From contig CAWGKQ010000009.1 in the NCBI GenBank assembly GCA_963823245.1, forward strand, positions 1-64,000: DNA of 64,000 nt, written 5' to 3'. Position numbers and translations under genes: made by a program. The notes under the pieces were generated by a model. The model saw nothing but the letters and a program-made list of their open reading frames with translations. It was not told the DNA's origin and ran no database searches. The DNA comes from JAWVFM01 sp963823245 (GTDB lineage: Bacteria; Actinomycetota; Thermoleophilia; Solirubrobacterales; 70-9). Shown one piece after another: positions 44,778 to 53,195 of this stretch; positions within the stretch are counted from its first letter, which is position 1; each line of letters begins with the position of its first letter.

Positions 44778-45224
44778 GTGCTCGAGCGCATAGTCGTAGG
44801 CAGCGACGGCTCGGACACGGCCTGGATCGCCGTCCAGGAGTCCATCGGCCTCGCGAAGGCGACCGGCGCGCGTCTGGACATCGTCACCGCCTATCACCCG
44901 AAGATGGGGAAGGTGCTGTCCGACGCCGAACGAGCTGACGTCCCCGGCGACGTGAACTGGGAGACCGGTCCTCATCAGGAGGTCAACCTGATCCTCGACC
45001 GGGCCGCCGGCGAGGCCGAGAAGGCCGGCGTGGAGACGAACACCCATCCGCGCGAGGGCGAGCCGGCCGACGTCCTGATCGAGGTCGCCGAGAAGACGGG
45101 CGCGGACGTCATCGTCGTGGGCAACAAGGGAATGAGCGGGACGTCGCGGTTCCTGCTCGGGAGCGTCCCGAACAAGGTCTCCCACCACGCGCCCTGCGAC
45201 GTCTACATCGTGCGCACGACCTGA
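44778..45224 (+). CDS. Universal stress protein (UspA family)
   Basis: This 148-residue protein has a single Usp domain. It opens with RIVVGSDGSDTAWIAV and ends with the ATP-binding signature GNKGMSGTSRFLLGSVPNKV and CDVYIV. The nucleotide-binding type (G-2x-G-9x-G-S) is present, so it probably binds ATP. The GTG at 44778 lies 13 bases after the preceding stop, with GGGGAG upstream, so it may be co-transcribed with the secreted protein. Confidence 0.93.
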   Translation: MLERIVVGSDGSDTAWIAVQESIGLAKATGARLDIVTAYHPKMGKVLSDAERADVPGDVNWETGPHQEVNLILDRAAGEAEKAGVETNTHPREGEPADVLIEVAEKTGADVIVVGNKGMSGTSRFLLGSVPNKVSHHAPCDVYIVRTT

Positions 45225-45268
45225 GCGCGCCGCGATCTTCAGCTCGCGAAGCGGATTACGCTAACCAC

Positions 45269-45296
45269 GGGCGCCCCGAAGGGGCCGAGCGCCCCG
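45269..45296. terminator. Hairpin between convergent usp and nrdJ genes
   Basis: A GCCCC-GAA-GGGGC stem (45273-45285) sits within a wider GGGCG...CGCCC pairing. The location between two convergent stops fits a bidirectional terminator, but there is no T-run. Confidence 0.4.
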
Positions 45297-45364
45297 CGGC
45301 CACCGAGCGCCTCCAGCTCGATCGCGAACGCGAACGCGGCGAGGTCGGCGGCGAGCCACTCAGC

Positions 45365-48177
45365 TCAGCCGCAGCCGGTGTTGTTGCCGCAGCTCGAGCA
45401 CGTGTAGCACGAGCCCGTGCGCTGCATCATGCCCCCGCACTGCTCGCAGGCGGGGCCGAGCTCCAGGCCCTGGCGCTTCGCCGGGACGACGGGAGGCGTG
45501 TCGGTGAGCGCCGCCGTCGCCGGCTTCGCCTCGCTGGAGGCTTTCGTGTCGGCCGAGCCGTTGCCCGTGGAGTGGCCGTTGCCGCCGTTGGCCGGCCCCT
45601 CGTCGACGTAGCCGACCACCTCAGCCTCCTTGCGGGCGCGGACCTCCGGCGTGAGGATCCCGAGATCCTCGAGCTCGTCAGGATCGTCGATGAAGCGGCT
45701 CGCGAGCCAGCGCATGATGTAGTCGGGCATCGACTTCGCGAACGGGATCTCGGGATTGGTGGTGATCCCCTCCGGGTCGAAGCGCATGTAGCTGAACTTC
45801 TGCACGAACACCTCGAGCGGCACGCCGTACTGCAGGCCCATCGAGATCGCCGTCGCGAACGCGTTCATCATCCCGCGGAGGGTCGAGCCCTCCTTGCCGA
45901 TGTCGGTGAGGAAGATCTCCCCGACCGAGCCGTCCTCGTACTTGCCGGCTGTGATGTAGCCCTCGTGGCCGGCGATCGAGAACTTGTGGGTGATCGACTC
46001 GCGCTCGCGTGGCATCCGCCGCCGCACCGGTGTCGGCTCGGCGGCTCGGCGGTCGCGGCCACGGCTTCGTCCTTCTTGTCGCCGGCGTCGGTGCGCAGCG
46101 CCTGCGCCGTCTTCGAGCCGTCGCGGTAGATGGCGAGGGCCTTGAGGCCGAGCCTCCAGCCCTCCGTATAGGCGTCCTCGATATCGGCGACGGTCGCCGA
46201 CTGCGGGAGGTTCACCGTCTTCGAGATCGCGCCGGAGATGAAGGGCTGCGCAGCGGCCATCATCCGGATGTGGCCGAGGTGCGAGATCGCGCGCTCGCCG
46301 ACCGCCACGTCGAACACGGGCAGATGCTCCTCGCGAAGGCCGGGAGCGCCGACGATCGTCGCGTTCTCGTTGATGTGGGCCTCGATCTGCTCGATCTCCT
46401 GCTTTGAGTAGCCGAGCGTGCGCAGCGCCATCGGGACGGTGCCGTTGACGATCGTCATCTGGCCGCCGCCCACCAGCTCCTTGAACTTGACGAGCGAGAA
46501 GTCGGGCTCGATGCCCGTGGTATCGCAGTCCATGAGGAACGAGATGGTCCCCGTGGGCGCGAGCACCGTCGCCTGGGCATTGCGGTACCCGTGCTCGTCA
46601 CCGAGCTCGACGGCCTCGTCCCACGCCTCGCGCGCGGCGCCAAGCAGCTCGGCGTCGGCGCACGCGGAATCGTCGATGGCGTAGGCCGCGTCGCGATGCA
46701 TCCGCATCACGGCGTTGTGCTCGTCGCGGTTCTCCGCGTAGCGCTCGTACGGGCCGATGGCGGCGGCGACCTGAGCCGACTCGCGGTAGCCGCGGCCGGT
46801 CATGAGCGCGGTGATCGCGCCGGCCACCGCGCGACCCTCGTCGGAGTCGTACGGCAGGCCGTTCGCCATCAGATAGGCACCTAGGTTCGCGTAGCCCAGA
46901 CCGAGCTGGCGGAACGCGCGGGCGTTGCGGCCGATCTCCTCGGTGGGATAGCTCGACGGACTCACGACGATCTCCTGGGCGAGCAGGACGACGTCGACCG
47001 CGTGCTTGAACTCGGCGACGCCGAAGGAGCCGTCGTCGCGGCGGAACCGCATCAGGTTGAGCGAGGCGAGGTTGCAGGCCGAGTCGTCGACGTGCATGTA
47101 CTCCGAGCACGGGTTGGACGCGTTGATACGGCCCGAGTTGGGGCAGGTATGCCAGCGGTTGATCGTGGTGTCGTACTGGACGCCTGGGTCCGCGCAGCGC
47201 CACGCGGCGTCGGAGATCTGCCCCATGAGGTCACGCGCGGGGAGCGTCTTCGTCGCGCGGCCGCCGACGCGCGCCCGCAGGCCCCAGTCGTCGCCCCGCT
47301 CGACCGCCTCCATGAACTCGTCGGTGACGCGGACCGAGTTGTTGGCGTTCTGGTACTGGATCGACTGGAAGGACTCGCTGTCGAGTCGCATATCGAAGCC
47401 CGCGTCCCGCAGGGCCGTGGCCTTCTTCTCCTCGTCCGCCTTGCACCAGATGAAGCGCTCGACGTCGGGGTGGTCGACGTCGAGGACCACCATCTTCGCC
47501 GCCCGGCGGGTCTTGCCGCCGGACTTGATGGTCCCCGCCCAGGCGTCGGCGCCGCGCATGAAGCTGACCGGGCCGGAGGCGAGCCCGCCCTTCGAGAGGT
47601 GCTCGACCGAGCCGCGGATATTCGAGAGGTTGATGCCCGACCCCGACCCGCCGCGGAAGATCATCCCCTCCTTGGTGTTCCAGTCGAGGATCGACTCCAT
47701 CGTGTCCTCGACGCTCAGGATGAAGCAGGCCGAGCACTGCGGGTGCTCCTCGAAGCCGACGTTGAACCAGACCGGGCTGTTGAACGCGGCCTTCTGGTGC
47801 AGGAGGATGTGGCTGAGCTCCGCCTCGAAGGCGTCGCTGTCCTCGGCGGTCGCGAAGTAGCCGCCCTCACGGCCCCAGCCGGCGATGGTCCCCGCGACCC
47901 GGGAGATCATCTGCTTGACCGAGCTCTCGCGCTCGGGCGATCCGAGCTTGCCGCGGAAGTACTTCTGGGCGACGATGTTGGTGGCGTTCTGCGACCAGAA
48001 CCTCGGGAACTCGACGCCGTGCTGCTCGAAGGCCGGGTTCTCCGGATCGCCGATCACTGCATCGCGAAGCTCCCACTCGACCTCGTCGAACGGGTGGACG
48101 CCCGGAGTCGTGAAGCGGCGCTCGACGGTCAGGCCATCGGTGGTGGTGAAGGCGTCTTTTGCAGCAGTTTTCGTCAT
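45365..48177 (-). CDS. nrdJ: Adenosylcobalamin-dependent ribonucleotide reductase (one frameshift)
   Basis: This class II enzyme converts ribonucleotides to deoxyribonucleotides using B12, without oxygen. ATG 48177 has GAGAGG upstream. The active-site pieces are ECPQCSACFILSVEDTM-like (HPQCSACFILSVEDT), NASNPCSEYMHVDD and VLAPTGTISFLMDCDTTG. A one-base shift near 46016 separates PPSRHR from MPRERESITHKFSIAGHEG. The C-terminal zinc-like tail (CEQCGGMMQRTGSCYTCSSC) ends in CG, typical of long NrdJ. The corrected length is about 937 residues. It is 31 bases downstream of nrdR and shares its promoter. Confidence 0.95.
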
Positions 48178-48208
48178 CGCAACCTCTCGTCTGCGGGCAT
48201 TTTGGGGG

Positions 48209-48694
48209 CTACGCATGCTGGCCCGCGGGCCGGACGGAACGGTGGGCCTCCGAAAGCCCCGAACTTGCGGGGTCGTTGCCCTCGTTCGGCTCTCGATCGA
48301 CGGCGTCCAAGGTGCCGAGGTACTGCATGTGGGCACCCCGGTCGAGCTCGGCGAGGCCCGCGAGACAGAGCTCGGCGATCCGCGCGGAAGGGAGCTCGCC
48401 GCCCGCCCGCTCGACCTCCGCCGCTATCCCGTCGACGAGCGCATCGAGATCGTCTCCGCTCACCGAGCGCTTGTGGAAGGCCCCGGCGAGCGAGGCGCGG
48501 AGCTTCGCGGGGTCGAATCGCCGCCGCTCGCCGCCGCGCTTGCGGACCCAGAGCCGCTCGGCGACCGCGCGCTCGTATGTGGTCATCCGGTGACCGCACT
48601 CGGGGCAGGCGCGGCGGCGGCGCACGGCCGCGCCGTCGTCCGCCGAGCGGGTCTCCGTGACGCGGGTGGGGGAGGCGCAAACCGGGCAAATCAC
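48209..48694 (-). CDS. nrdR: Transcriptional repressor NrdR
   Basis: This ATP/dATP-sensing repressor of ribonucleotide reductase genes has 161 residues. The zinc ribbon is MICPVCASPTRV with RACPECGHRMTTYER, followed by the ATP-cone (VRKRGGERRRFDPAKLRASL). The GTG at 48694 (giving MICPVC) has a perfect TATTAT -10 seven bases upstream. The C-terminal tail after the cone is longer than usual (NEGNDPASSGLSEAHRSV). It is co-transcribed with nrdJ, and NrdR-box candidates lie at its promoter. Confidence 0.95.
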   Translation of the reverse strand: MICPVCASPTRVTETRSADDGAAVRRRRACPECGHRMTTYERAVAERLWVRKRGGERRRFDPAKLRASLAGAFHKRSVSGDDLDALVDGIAAEVERAGGELPSARIAELCLAGLAELDRGAHMQYLGTLDAVDREPNEGNDPASSGLSEAHRSVRPAGQHA

Positions 48695-48701
48695 TGTCGA
48701 A

Positions 48702-48707
48702 ATAATA
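48702..48707 (-). promoter_or_regulatory. -10 hexamer TATTAT, nrdR-nrdJ
   Basis: TATTAT on the minus strand ends 7 bases before the GTG start of nrdR, predicting a leaderless operon mRNA. It overlaps the weaker NrdR-box candidate. Confidence 0.6.
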
Positions 48708-48720
48708 CTAGATACGCGTA
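48705..48720. promoter_or_regulatory. Weak NrdR-box candidate (half-site)
   Basis: ATACTAGATACGCGTA matches the left half of the NrdR box (ACACTATATATAGTGT) but not the right half. It begins 30 bases from the better box and overlaps the -10, the usual repressor layout. Confidence 0.4.
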
Positions 48721-48734
48721 GATCGCCATGGCCA

Positions 48735-48750
48735 ACGCTACATGTAGCGG
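48735..48750. promoter_or_regulatory. NrdR box (GC-shifted)
   Basis: ACGCTACATGTAGCGG agrees with the NrdR box consensus ACACTATATATAGTGT at 11 of 16 positions and contains a perfect 12-base palindrome (GCTACATGTAGC, 48737-48748). It is about 40 bases upstream of nrdR and also between two divergent genes. Confidence 0.6.
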
Positions 48751-48818
48751 GCGCCCGCCGCGTGCGATTCATGGCTGTCCTGCTCAGGCCTTGCAGCGTG
48801 AGATCGGACCAGGACAGC

Positions 48819-48824
48819 TACTCT
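48819..48824 (+). promoter_or_regulatory. -10 hexamer TACTCT, hemolysin III gene
   Basis: TACTCT ends 7 bases before ATG 48832; no Shine-Dalgarno sequence is present. Confidence 0.5.
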
Positions 48825-48831
48825 TCACCAC

Positions 48832-49653
48832 ATGGTCGACGACATCCGCAGGCGCGCCGAACGAGCCGGCGACGCCGTCGCCGCCGCCAGGGACAACGCC
48901 GCCGAGGCGATGGCGAGCGCCCGCGAGAACGCCGCGGGTGCGATGGCGGACGCGCGCGAGAACGCGGCCGAGGCGGTGGCGATCGCGAAGGAGAACGCGG
49001 CCGAGGCGATCGCGAAGGTGAAGCCGAAGCTCCGCGGCGTCTTCCATGAATGGGCCTTTCCCGTCGCGGTCGTCGCCGGCATCGCCCTCGTCGTCGCAGC
49101 ACCAAGCGGCCGGGCAAAGGTCGCGGCCGCGATCTACGCCTTTTCCCTCGCCGCCCTCCTCGGCGTCAGCGCTCTGTACCACCGGGTGAACTGGACGCGG
49201 CCCAACCGTCGGCGCTGGGTGCGCCGCCTCGACCACTCGATGATCTTTCTGCTGATCGCCGGCACGGTGACCCCGTTTGCCCTGCTCGTTCTGCACGGCG
49301 CCTTCGCCAGCGCGATCCTGATCGCCGTCTGGGCGGGAGCGGCCGTCGGCATCGTCGTCGAGCTGATCTGGGTGGAGGCGCCGAAGTGGGCTTCCGCCCT
49401 GGTCTACGTCGGGGTCGGCTGGATCGGCGCCCTCGCCTTTCCCGCCATCGCCATCGACGCCGGCATCGGCGCCGGCATCCTGATCGCCGTCGGCGGGCTG
49501 CTGTACACCGCGGGCGCAGTCGTCTACGCGCGGGAGAGCCCGGATCCGAATCCGGCGATCTTCGGCTACCACGAGATCTTCCACGTGCTCGTGATCGCCG
49601 CCGCCGCGGCGCACTTCGCCGCGATCGCGATCTACGCGCTGCCGGCGGGCTGA
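48832..49653 (+). CDS. Hemolysin III (PAQR) family protein with N-terminal 11-residue repeats
   Basis: This 273-residue protein has a C-terminal seven-helix HlyIII/PAQR domain: SALYHRVNW, RRLDHSMIFLLIAGTVTPF and FGYHEIFHVLVIAAAAAHF hold the conserved metal-binding His residues. Before it, residues about 18-62 form four 11-residue repeats (ARDNAAEAMAS, ARENAAGAMAD, ARENAAEAVAI, AKENAAEAIAK), predicted as one long amphipathic helix of LEA or apolipoprotein style. The family normally lacks this segment. The ATG at 48832 sits 7 bases after a -10 hexamer. The function of HlyIII proteins in such bacteria is uncertain; membrane-lipid homeostasis is suggested for the family. Confidence 0.9.
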   Translation: MVDDIRRRAERAGDAVAAARDNAAEAMASARENAAGAMADARENAAEAVAIAKENAAEAIAKVKPKLRGVFHEWAFPVAVVAGIALVVAAPSGRAKVAAAIYAFSLAALLGVSALYHRVNWTRPNRRRWVRRLDHSMIFLLIAGTVTPFALLVLHGAFASAILIAVWAGAAVGIVVELIWVEAPKWASALVYVGVGWIGALAFPAIAIDAGIGAGILIAVGGLLYTAGAVVYARESPDPNPAIFGYHEIFHVLVIAAAAAHFAAIAIYALPAG

Positions 49654-49749
49654 TCCAGGACCACTTCGCGCGCGAGCTCGCGGCCGCTCCTCCGATGGGG
49701 CGCCTGATCGTGACGCCCGGGCCGGGGGCTAGCGTTCGCCCCCGGCCAG

Positions 49750-50556
49750 ATGGGCGACTTCGAGACGATCCGCTACGAGCCCGACGGCCACGTCGTCGTC
49801 CTGACCCTCGACCGGCCGGAGCAGCGAAACGCCGTCAGCCGGCAGATGAACGCCGAGCTCCACGAGGCGTGGGGGCGCTTTCGCGACGACGACGAGGCGT
49901 TCGTCCTCGTGATGACGGGCGAGGGTGAGGCGTTCTGCGCCGGCTGGGACCTGGCGGACGCCGCGGCGACGACGTTCGGCGACTGGGACGAGCACCGGAC
50001 CCACGTCTACAACTCGCCGGGTGACTGCGGCTACACGCGTCGCGTTGACGTCTTCAAGCCGGTGATCGCCGCCGTCAACGGCTGGGCCGTCGCCGCGGGC
50101 CTCGAGAACGCGCTGCTCGCCGACATCCGGATCGTCGCCGAGAACGCGGTCTTCGGCGCGCTCGAGCGGCGCTGGAACATCGTCGCCGGCGACGGGATGA
50201 CGGTCCGCCTGCCCCTGACGGTCGGCTACGCGAAGGCGATGGAGATGATCATCACCGGGCGCCCCGTCGATGCTTCGGAGGCGCTTAGCATCGGGCTCGC
50301 GAACGAGGTCGTCCCTGCGGGAAGGGCGCTGGAGCGGGCGCTGGAGCTCGCGCACGAGGTCGCGGCGCTGCCCCAGGGCGCGATCCGCTCCGACAAGGAG
50401 ACGATGGTCCGCAACGTCGGCCGCACCTACGAGGAGCAGCTGCGCACCGAGCTCGAGATGACGCTCTCGATGTTCCTTCGCCGCGACTCCCACGCCATCG
50501 GCGCGTCCGCCTTCACGGAGGGCCGCGCGCCCGAGTGGCCGCATCACGGCCTCTAG
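49750..50556 (+). CDS. Enoyl-CoA hydratase/isomerase (crotonase) family protein
   Basis: This crotonase-fold protein of 268 residues opens with the substrate segment LTLDRPEQRNAVSRQM. The first oxyanion-hole region is GEGEAFCAGWDLADA and the second is AAVNGWAVAAGLENALLADI, where the usual Gly-Gly reads Ala-Gly. The catalytic Glu of true hydratases is hard to place around FGALERRWNIVAGDG, so the reaction (hydratase, isomerase or other CoA chemistry) is open. The start is ATG 49750. Confidence 0.88.
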   Translation: MGDFETIRYEPDGHVVVLTLDRPEQRNAVSRQMNAELHEAWGRFRDDDEAFVLVMTGEGEAFCAGWDLADAAATTFGDWDEHRTHVYNSPGDCGYTRRVDVFKPVIAAVNGWAVAAGLENALLADIRIVAENAVFGALERRWNIVAGDGMTVRLPLTVGYAKAMEMIITGRPVDASEALSIGLANEVVPAGRALERALELAHEVAALPQGAIRSDKETMVRNVGRTYEEQLRTELEMTLSMFLRRDSHAIGASAFTEGRAPEWPHHGL

Positions 50557-50566
50557 CGGCGGCTGC

Positions 50567-50929
50567 CTAGGTCTCGCGGGGCGCGTAGCGATGGTGGAGC
50601 ATCAGGTCGTTGCCGTCCGGGTCGCGGAAGACGGCCATCTTGCAGACACCCGTGTCGAACGTTTCCCCGATGAACTCCACGCCCTTCGCCTCGAGCTCCG
50701 TCCGCGCCGCCTCCACGTCGTCAACGTGGAGCGCGGGATGGGCGTTCCGCTGAGGTGTGAACTCCCGACCGAGCTTCTCGGGCTCCCAGATGCCGAAGCA
50801 GGTGTCGCCGGCCCAGAACTCATACCGCGCGTTCTCGTCGGGTCGTAGTCCGAGCGTGTCGACGTAGAAGGCGCGGCTGCGGTCGGCGTCGCGTGACGGA
50901 ACCCCCACGAAGTCGAGCTTGCCGATCAC
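50567..50929 (-). CDS. VOC family protein (glyoxalase/bleomycin-resistance fold)
   Basis: This 120-residue protein holds two beta-alpha-beta-beta-beta modules. It begins KLDFVGVPSRDADRSRAFYV and contains DENARYEFWAGDTCFGIW, HPALHVDDVEAART and the closing FRDPDGNDLMLHH. Metal-binding His/Glu positions are partly present. No specific substrate can be assigned. The GTG at 50929 overlaps the end of the siroheme-type gene by 4 bases, so the two form an operon. Confidence 0.85.
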   Translation of the reverse strand: MIGKLDFVGVPSRDADRSRAFYVDTLGLRPDENARYEFWAGDTCFGIWEPEKLGREFTPQRNAHPALHVDDVEAARTELEAKGVEFIGETFDTGVCKMAVFRDPDGNDLMLHHRYAPRET

Positions 50930-51678
50930 GTGCCGACCGCCTCCGCCGCACCGTGCTTGCCCTTCGCCTGCTCGACGAGCGCGCGCACCTCGTTCTCGCG
51001 TCCCTCGCGAAGCAGCTCGACGGGATCGCGCTCGCCGTTGACGATGTCCTCGAAGAACTCCTTGCGGTCCTGGTAGGTCGGGAGCGTTGCCTTCGCCCAT
51101 CCGCGGACCTCATTGAGGATCTCCGCCAGCCGCGCGTACGGCTCGCCGAACACCTCCGCGATCTCGCGCTTCATGCGCTTGGCGAGCGCCGGAGACGCCC
51201 CGGCCGTCGAGATGGCGATGGCGAGCGAGCCGTTGCGGACGATCGCCGGAAGGATGAAGTTGCAGAGCGGCGGCACGTCGACGACGTTCACCAACATCGC
51301 TCGGCGCTCGGCGCCGTCGTAGACCGAGATATTGACGTCGGTGTCCGAGGTCGCCGCGATTGCGAGGAAGCGGCCGTCCAGGTCTGACTCGCGGAACTCC
51401 CGCCGCTCCCAGGTGATCGAGCCCTCGGCGGCGTACACCTCGAGCTCGGGCACCGCGGCGGGCGCGACCAGGGTCACCCGGCCGTCGCAGGCGAGGAGCC
51501 CCTCCACCTTCTCGAGCCCCACCTCGCCGCCGCCGACGACGAGGCACGGCCGGCCCGAAAGTCGCAGGCATGCGATGTAGAGGGGCGTATCCATGAGCCC
51601 GGCGACGCACGACTGGTCGCAGATCCCCTTGCGGAGCTGGCAGACGCACTCCTTGCCGGCGTAGGCCTGAGCGGGCAT
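50926..51678 (-). CDS. Precorrin-2 dehydrogenase/sirohydrochlorin ferrochelatase-like protein (CysG N-terminal type)
   Basis: This 250-residue protein resembles Met8 and the CysG N-terminal half, which oxidise precorrin-2 with NAD and may insert iron to make siroheme. The NAD loop is CLVVGGGEVGLEKVEGLL. The sequences VPPLCNFILPAIVRNGSLAI and AISTAGASPALAKRMKREI are typical. It starts at ATG 51678, supported by a TACCCT -10 eight bases upstream. This start adds a Cys-rich leader (KECVCQLRKGICDQSC) before MDTPLYIACLRL, which most family members lack. It is divergent from the P450 gene. Confidence 0.88.
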   Translation of the reverse strand: MPAQAYAGKECVCQLRKGICDQSCVAGLMDTPLYIACLRLSGRPCLVVGGGEVGLEKVEGLLACDGRVTLVAPAAVPELEVYAAEGSITWERREFRESDLDGRFLAIAATSDTDVNISVYDGAERRAMLVNVVDVPPLCNFILPAIVRNGSLAIAISTAGASPALAKRMKREIAEVFGEPYARLAEILNEVRGWAKATLPTYQDRKEFFEDIVNGERDPVELLREGRENEVRALVEQAKGKHGAAEAVGT

Positions 51679-51686
51679 CGATCCGA

Positions 51687-51692
51687 AGGGTA
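51687..51692 (-). promoter_or_regulatory. -10 hexamer TACCCT, siroheme-type gene
   Basis: TACCCT on the minus strand ends 8 bases before ATG 51678. It lies only 8 bases from the opposing P450 hexamer, so the two promoters overlap. Confidence 0.5.
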
Positions 51693-51700
51693 GAGCGTCA

Positions 51701-51706
51701 TATCCT
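51701..51706 (+). promoter_or_regulatory. -10 hexamer TATCCT, P450 gene
   Basis: TATCCT ends 7 bases before ATG 51714, the same spacing seen upstream of nrdR and the sensor kinase. Confidence 0.5.
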
Positions 51707-51713
51707 TCAGCCG

Positions 51714-53117
51714 ATGGCGATCGCGTCGCCGCCGGAGCTCACCACGAATCCGCTGAGGCGGATCCGAGGCGACCTGCAGACCGAGCGCTCGGGCAACAAG
51801 TCGAACCTGCCCCCGGGCCCCAAGGTCCCGAGCGTCGCCCGCACCGAGCTCATGCGCCGCGACCCGCTCGCCGTCCTGCTGCCGGCCTACGAGGAGTTCG
51901 GGCCGATCTTCTCGATGCGGATCTTCCACTCGCTGATCGTCTTCATGCTCGGTCCCGAGGCGAACCGGTTCATCCTCGTCACCGACCGCGAGAAGTTCCG
52001 CTGGCGCGACGGGAGCCTCGGGGACCTGATCCCGCTGATCGGGGACGGCCTGCTCACGACCGACGGCCAATTCCACGACCGCGCGCGCGAGATCATGGTG
52101 CCCGCCTTCCACCGCGAGCGGGTGACGGCGGCGGCGACCGTCATGTTCCAGGAGGCCGAGCGCGGCCTCGACGAGCTTCGTCCCGCGGCCCGCTTCGACC
52201 TCTACGACTGGACTCGCCACGTGGCGATGCGGGTCGCCATGAGAGCGCTCTTCGGGCTCGATCCCGACAGCGCCGGCGTCGATGTCGCCGCGACCTTCGA
52301 GCGCGGCCTCGCCTTCTACGAGCGCGAGTACTTCCTCCAGGTTCTTCGCGGCCCCGCGAGCCCGTTCGCGCGCCTGCGTCAGGTCCGGCGGGTCCTCGAC
52401 GACCTGATCCTGGACGAGATCGCGCGCCGTCGCTCCGGCGGGCTCGGCGAGGACATCCTGAGCGTCCTCATCGAGGCGACGGACGATCAGGGCCTCGGTC
52501 TCACCGACGAGCAGATCCGCGACCAGGTGCTGACCCTGCTGTTCGCCGGGCACGACACGACGACATCAACGGTCGCGTTTCTCTTCTACGAGCTCGCCCG
52601 ACAGCCCGAGTGGGCGGAGCGGCTCGCCGCCGAGCGAGACCGCGTGGCGCCGGGTCGCGAGCCCACCGCGGCCGAGCTATTCGGCGACATGCCCGAGCTT
52701 GGGGCTGCTGTCGATGAGACGCTCCGCCTCTACCCGCCGGCATGGATCGGCCCCCGCCGCGCCGAGGTGGACTTCGAGTTCGGGGGCTACTCGGTCCCGG
52801 CGGGCTATCCCGTCAATTACTCCTCCTGGGCGAGCCACCACCTCGCCGACGTCTTCGACGACCCGCACGCCTTCCGCCCCGATCGCTTCCTCGGCGATGC
52901 GCGCGCGCGAATTCCCAAGGGCGCATACGTCCCGTTCGGCGGCGGCCCGAGGATCTGCATCGGCATGCGCTTCGGCGAGCTCGAGGTGCGCGCGATCGCA
53001 GCGGCCATCCTGTCGCGATTTCGCCTCGACCTCGAGCCCGGCTGGGAGCTCCGCGTGCGCCAGATGCCGACGCTCTCGCCGCGCGGCGGTCTGCCGATGC
53101 GCGTCCGCTCCGCCTGA
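51714..53117 (+). CDS. Cytochrome P450
   Basis: This haem monooxygenase of 467 residues is soluble, with no membrane anchor. It has the I-helix oxygen motif LFAGHDTTTSTVAF, the ExxR motif in DETLRLYPP, and the haem-Cys loop YVPFGGGPRICIGMRFGELE. The Pro-rich start (NLPPGPKVPSV) resembles CYP families related to CYP110/CYP135 and eukaryote-like fatty acid or sterol hydroxylases. The substrate is unknown and no ferredoxin gene is adjacent. ATG 51714 sits behind a -10 hexamer with no leader. Confidence 0.95.
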   Translation: MAIASPPELTTNPLRRIRGDLQTERSGNKSNLPPGPKVPSVARTELMRRDPLAVLLPAYEEFGPIFSMRIFHSLIVFMLGPEANRFILVTDREKFRWRDGSLGDLIPLIGDGLLTTDGQFHDRAREIMVPAFHRERVTAAATVMFQEAERGLDELRPAARFDLYDWTRHVAMRVAMRALFGLDPDSAGVDVAATFERGLAFYEREYFLQVLRGPASPFARLRQVRRVLDDLILDEIARRRSGGLGEDILSVLIEATDDQGLGLTDEQIRDQVLTLLFAGHDTTTSTVAFLFYELARQPEWAERLAAERDRVAPGREPTAAELFGDMPELGAAVDETLRLYPPAWIGPRRAEVDFEFGGYSVPAGYPVNYSSWASHHLADVFDDPHAFRPDRFLGDARARIPKGAYVPFGGGPRICIGMRFGELEVRAIAAAILSRFRLDLEPGWELRVRQMPTLSPRGGLPMRVRSA

Positions 53118-53179
53118 CCGTCCCGCCCACCGATCGACATGCTCGTCTGCGAAACGCGGGTCGCAGCTCATCACCCTCG

Positions 53180-53195
53180 ACTGACCGGCGTCAGT
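53180..53195. terminator. Palindrome between convergent P450 and PLC-like genes
   Basis: ACTGAC-CGGC-GTCAGT is a perfect 6-base inverted repeat overlapping the minus-strand stop at 53191. The 14-mer TGACCGGCGTCAGT also occurs at 32173-32186 before adhE. It may be a short bidirectional hairpin. Confidence 0.3.

Noticed and set aside
45230..45364. A short gene between usp and nrdJ
   Set aside because: No start with a ribosome site or -10 hexamer and no coherent peptide; it contains a hairpin and is best seen as a convergent intergenic region.
47002..48660. Plus-strand open frame opposite nrdJ and nrdR
   Set aside because: Antisense shadow with no recognisable motif.
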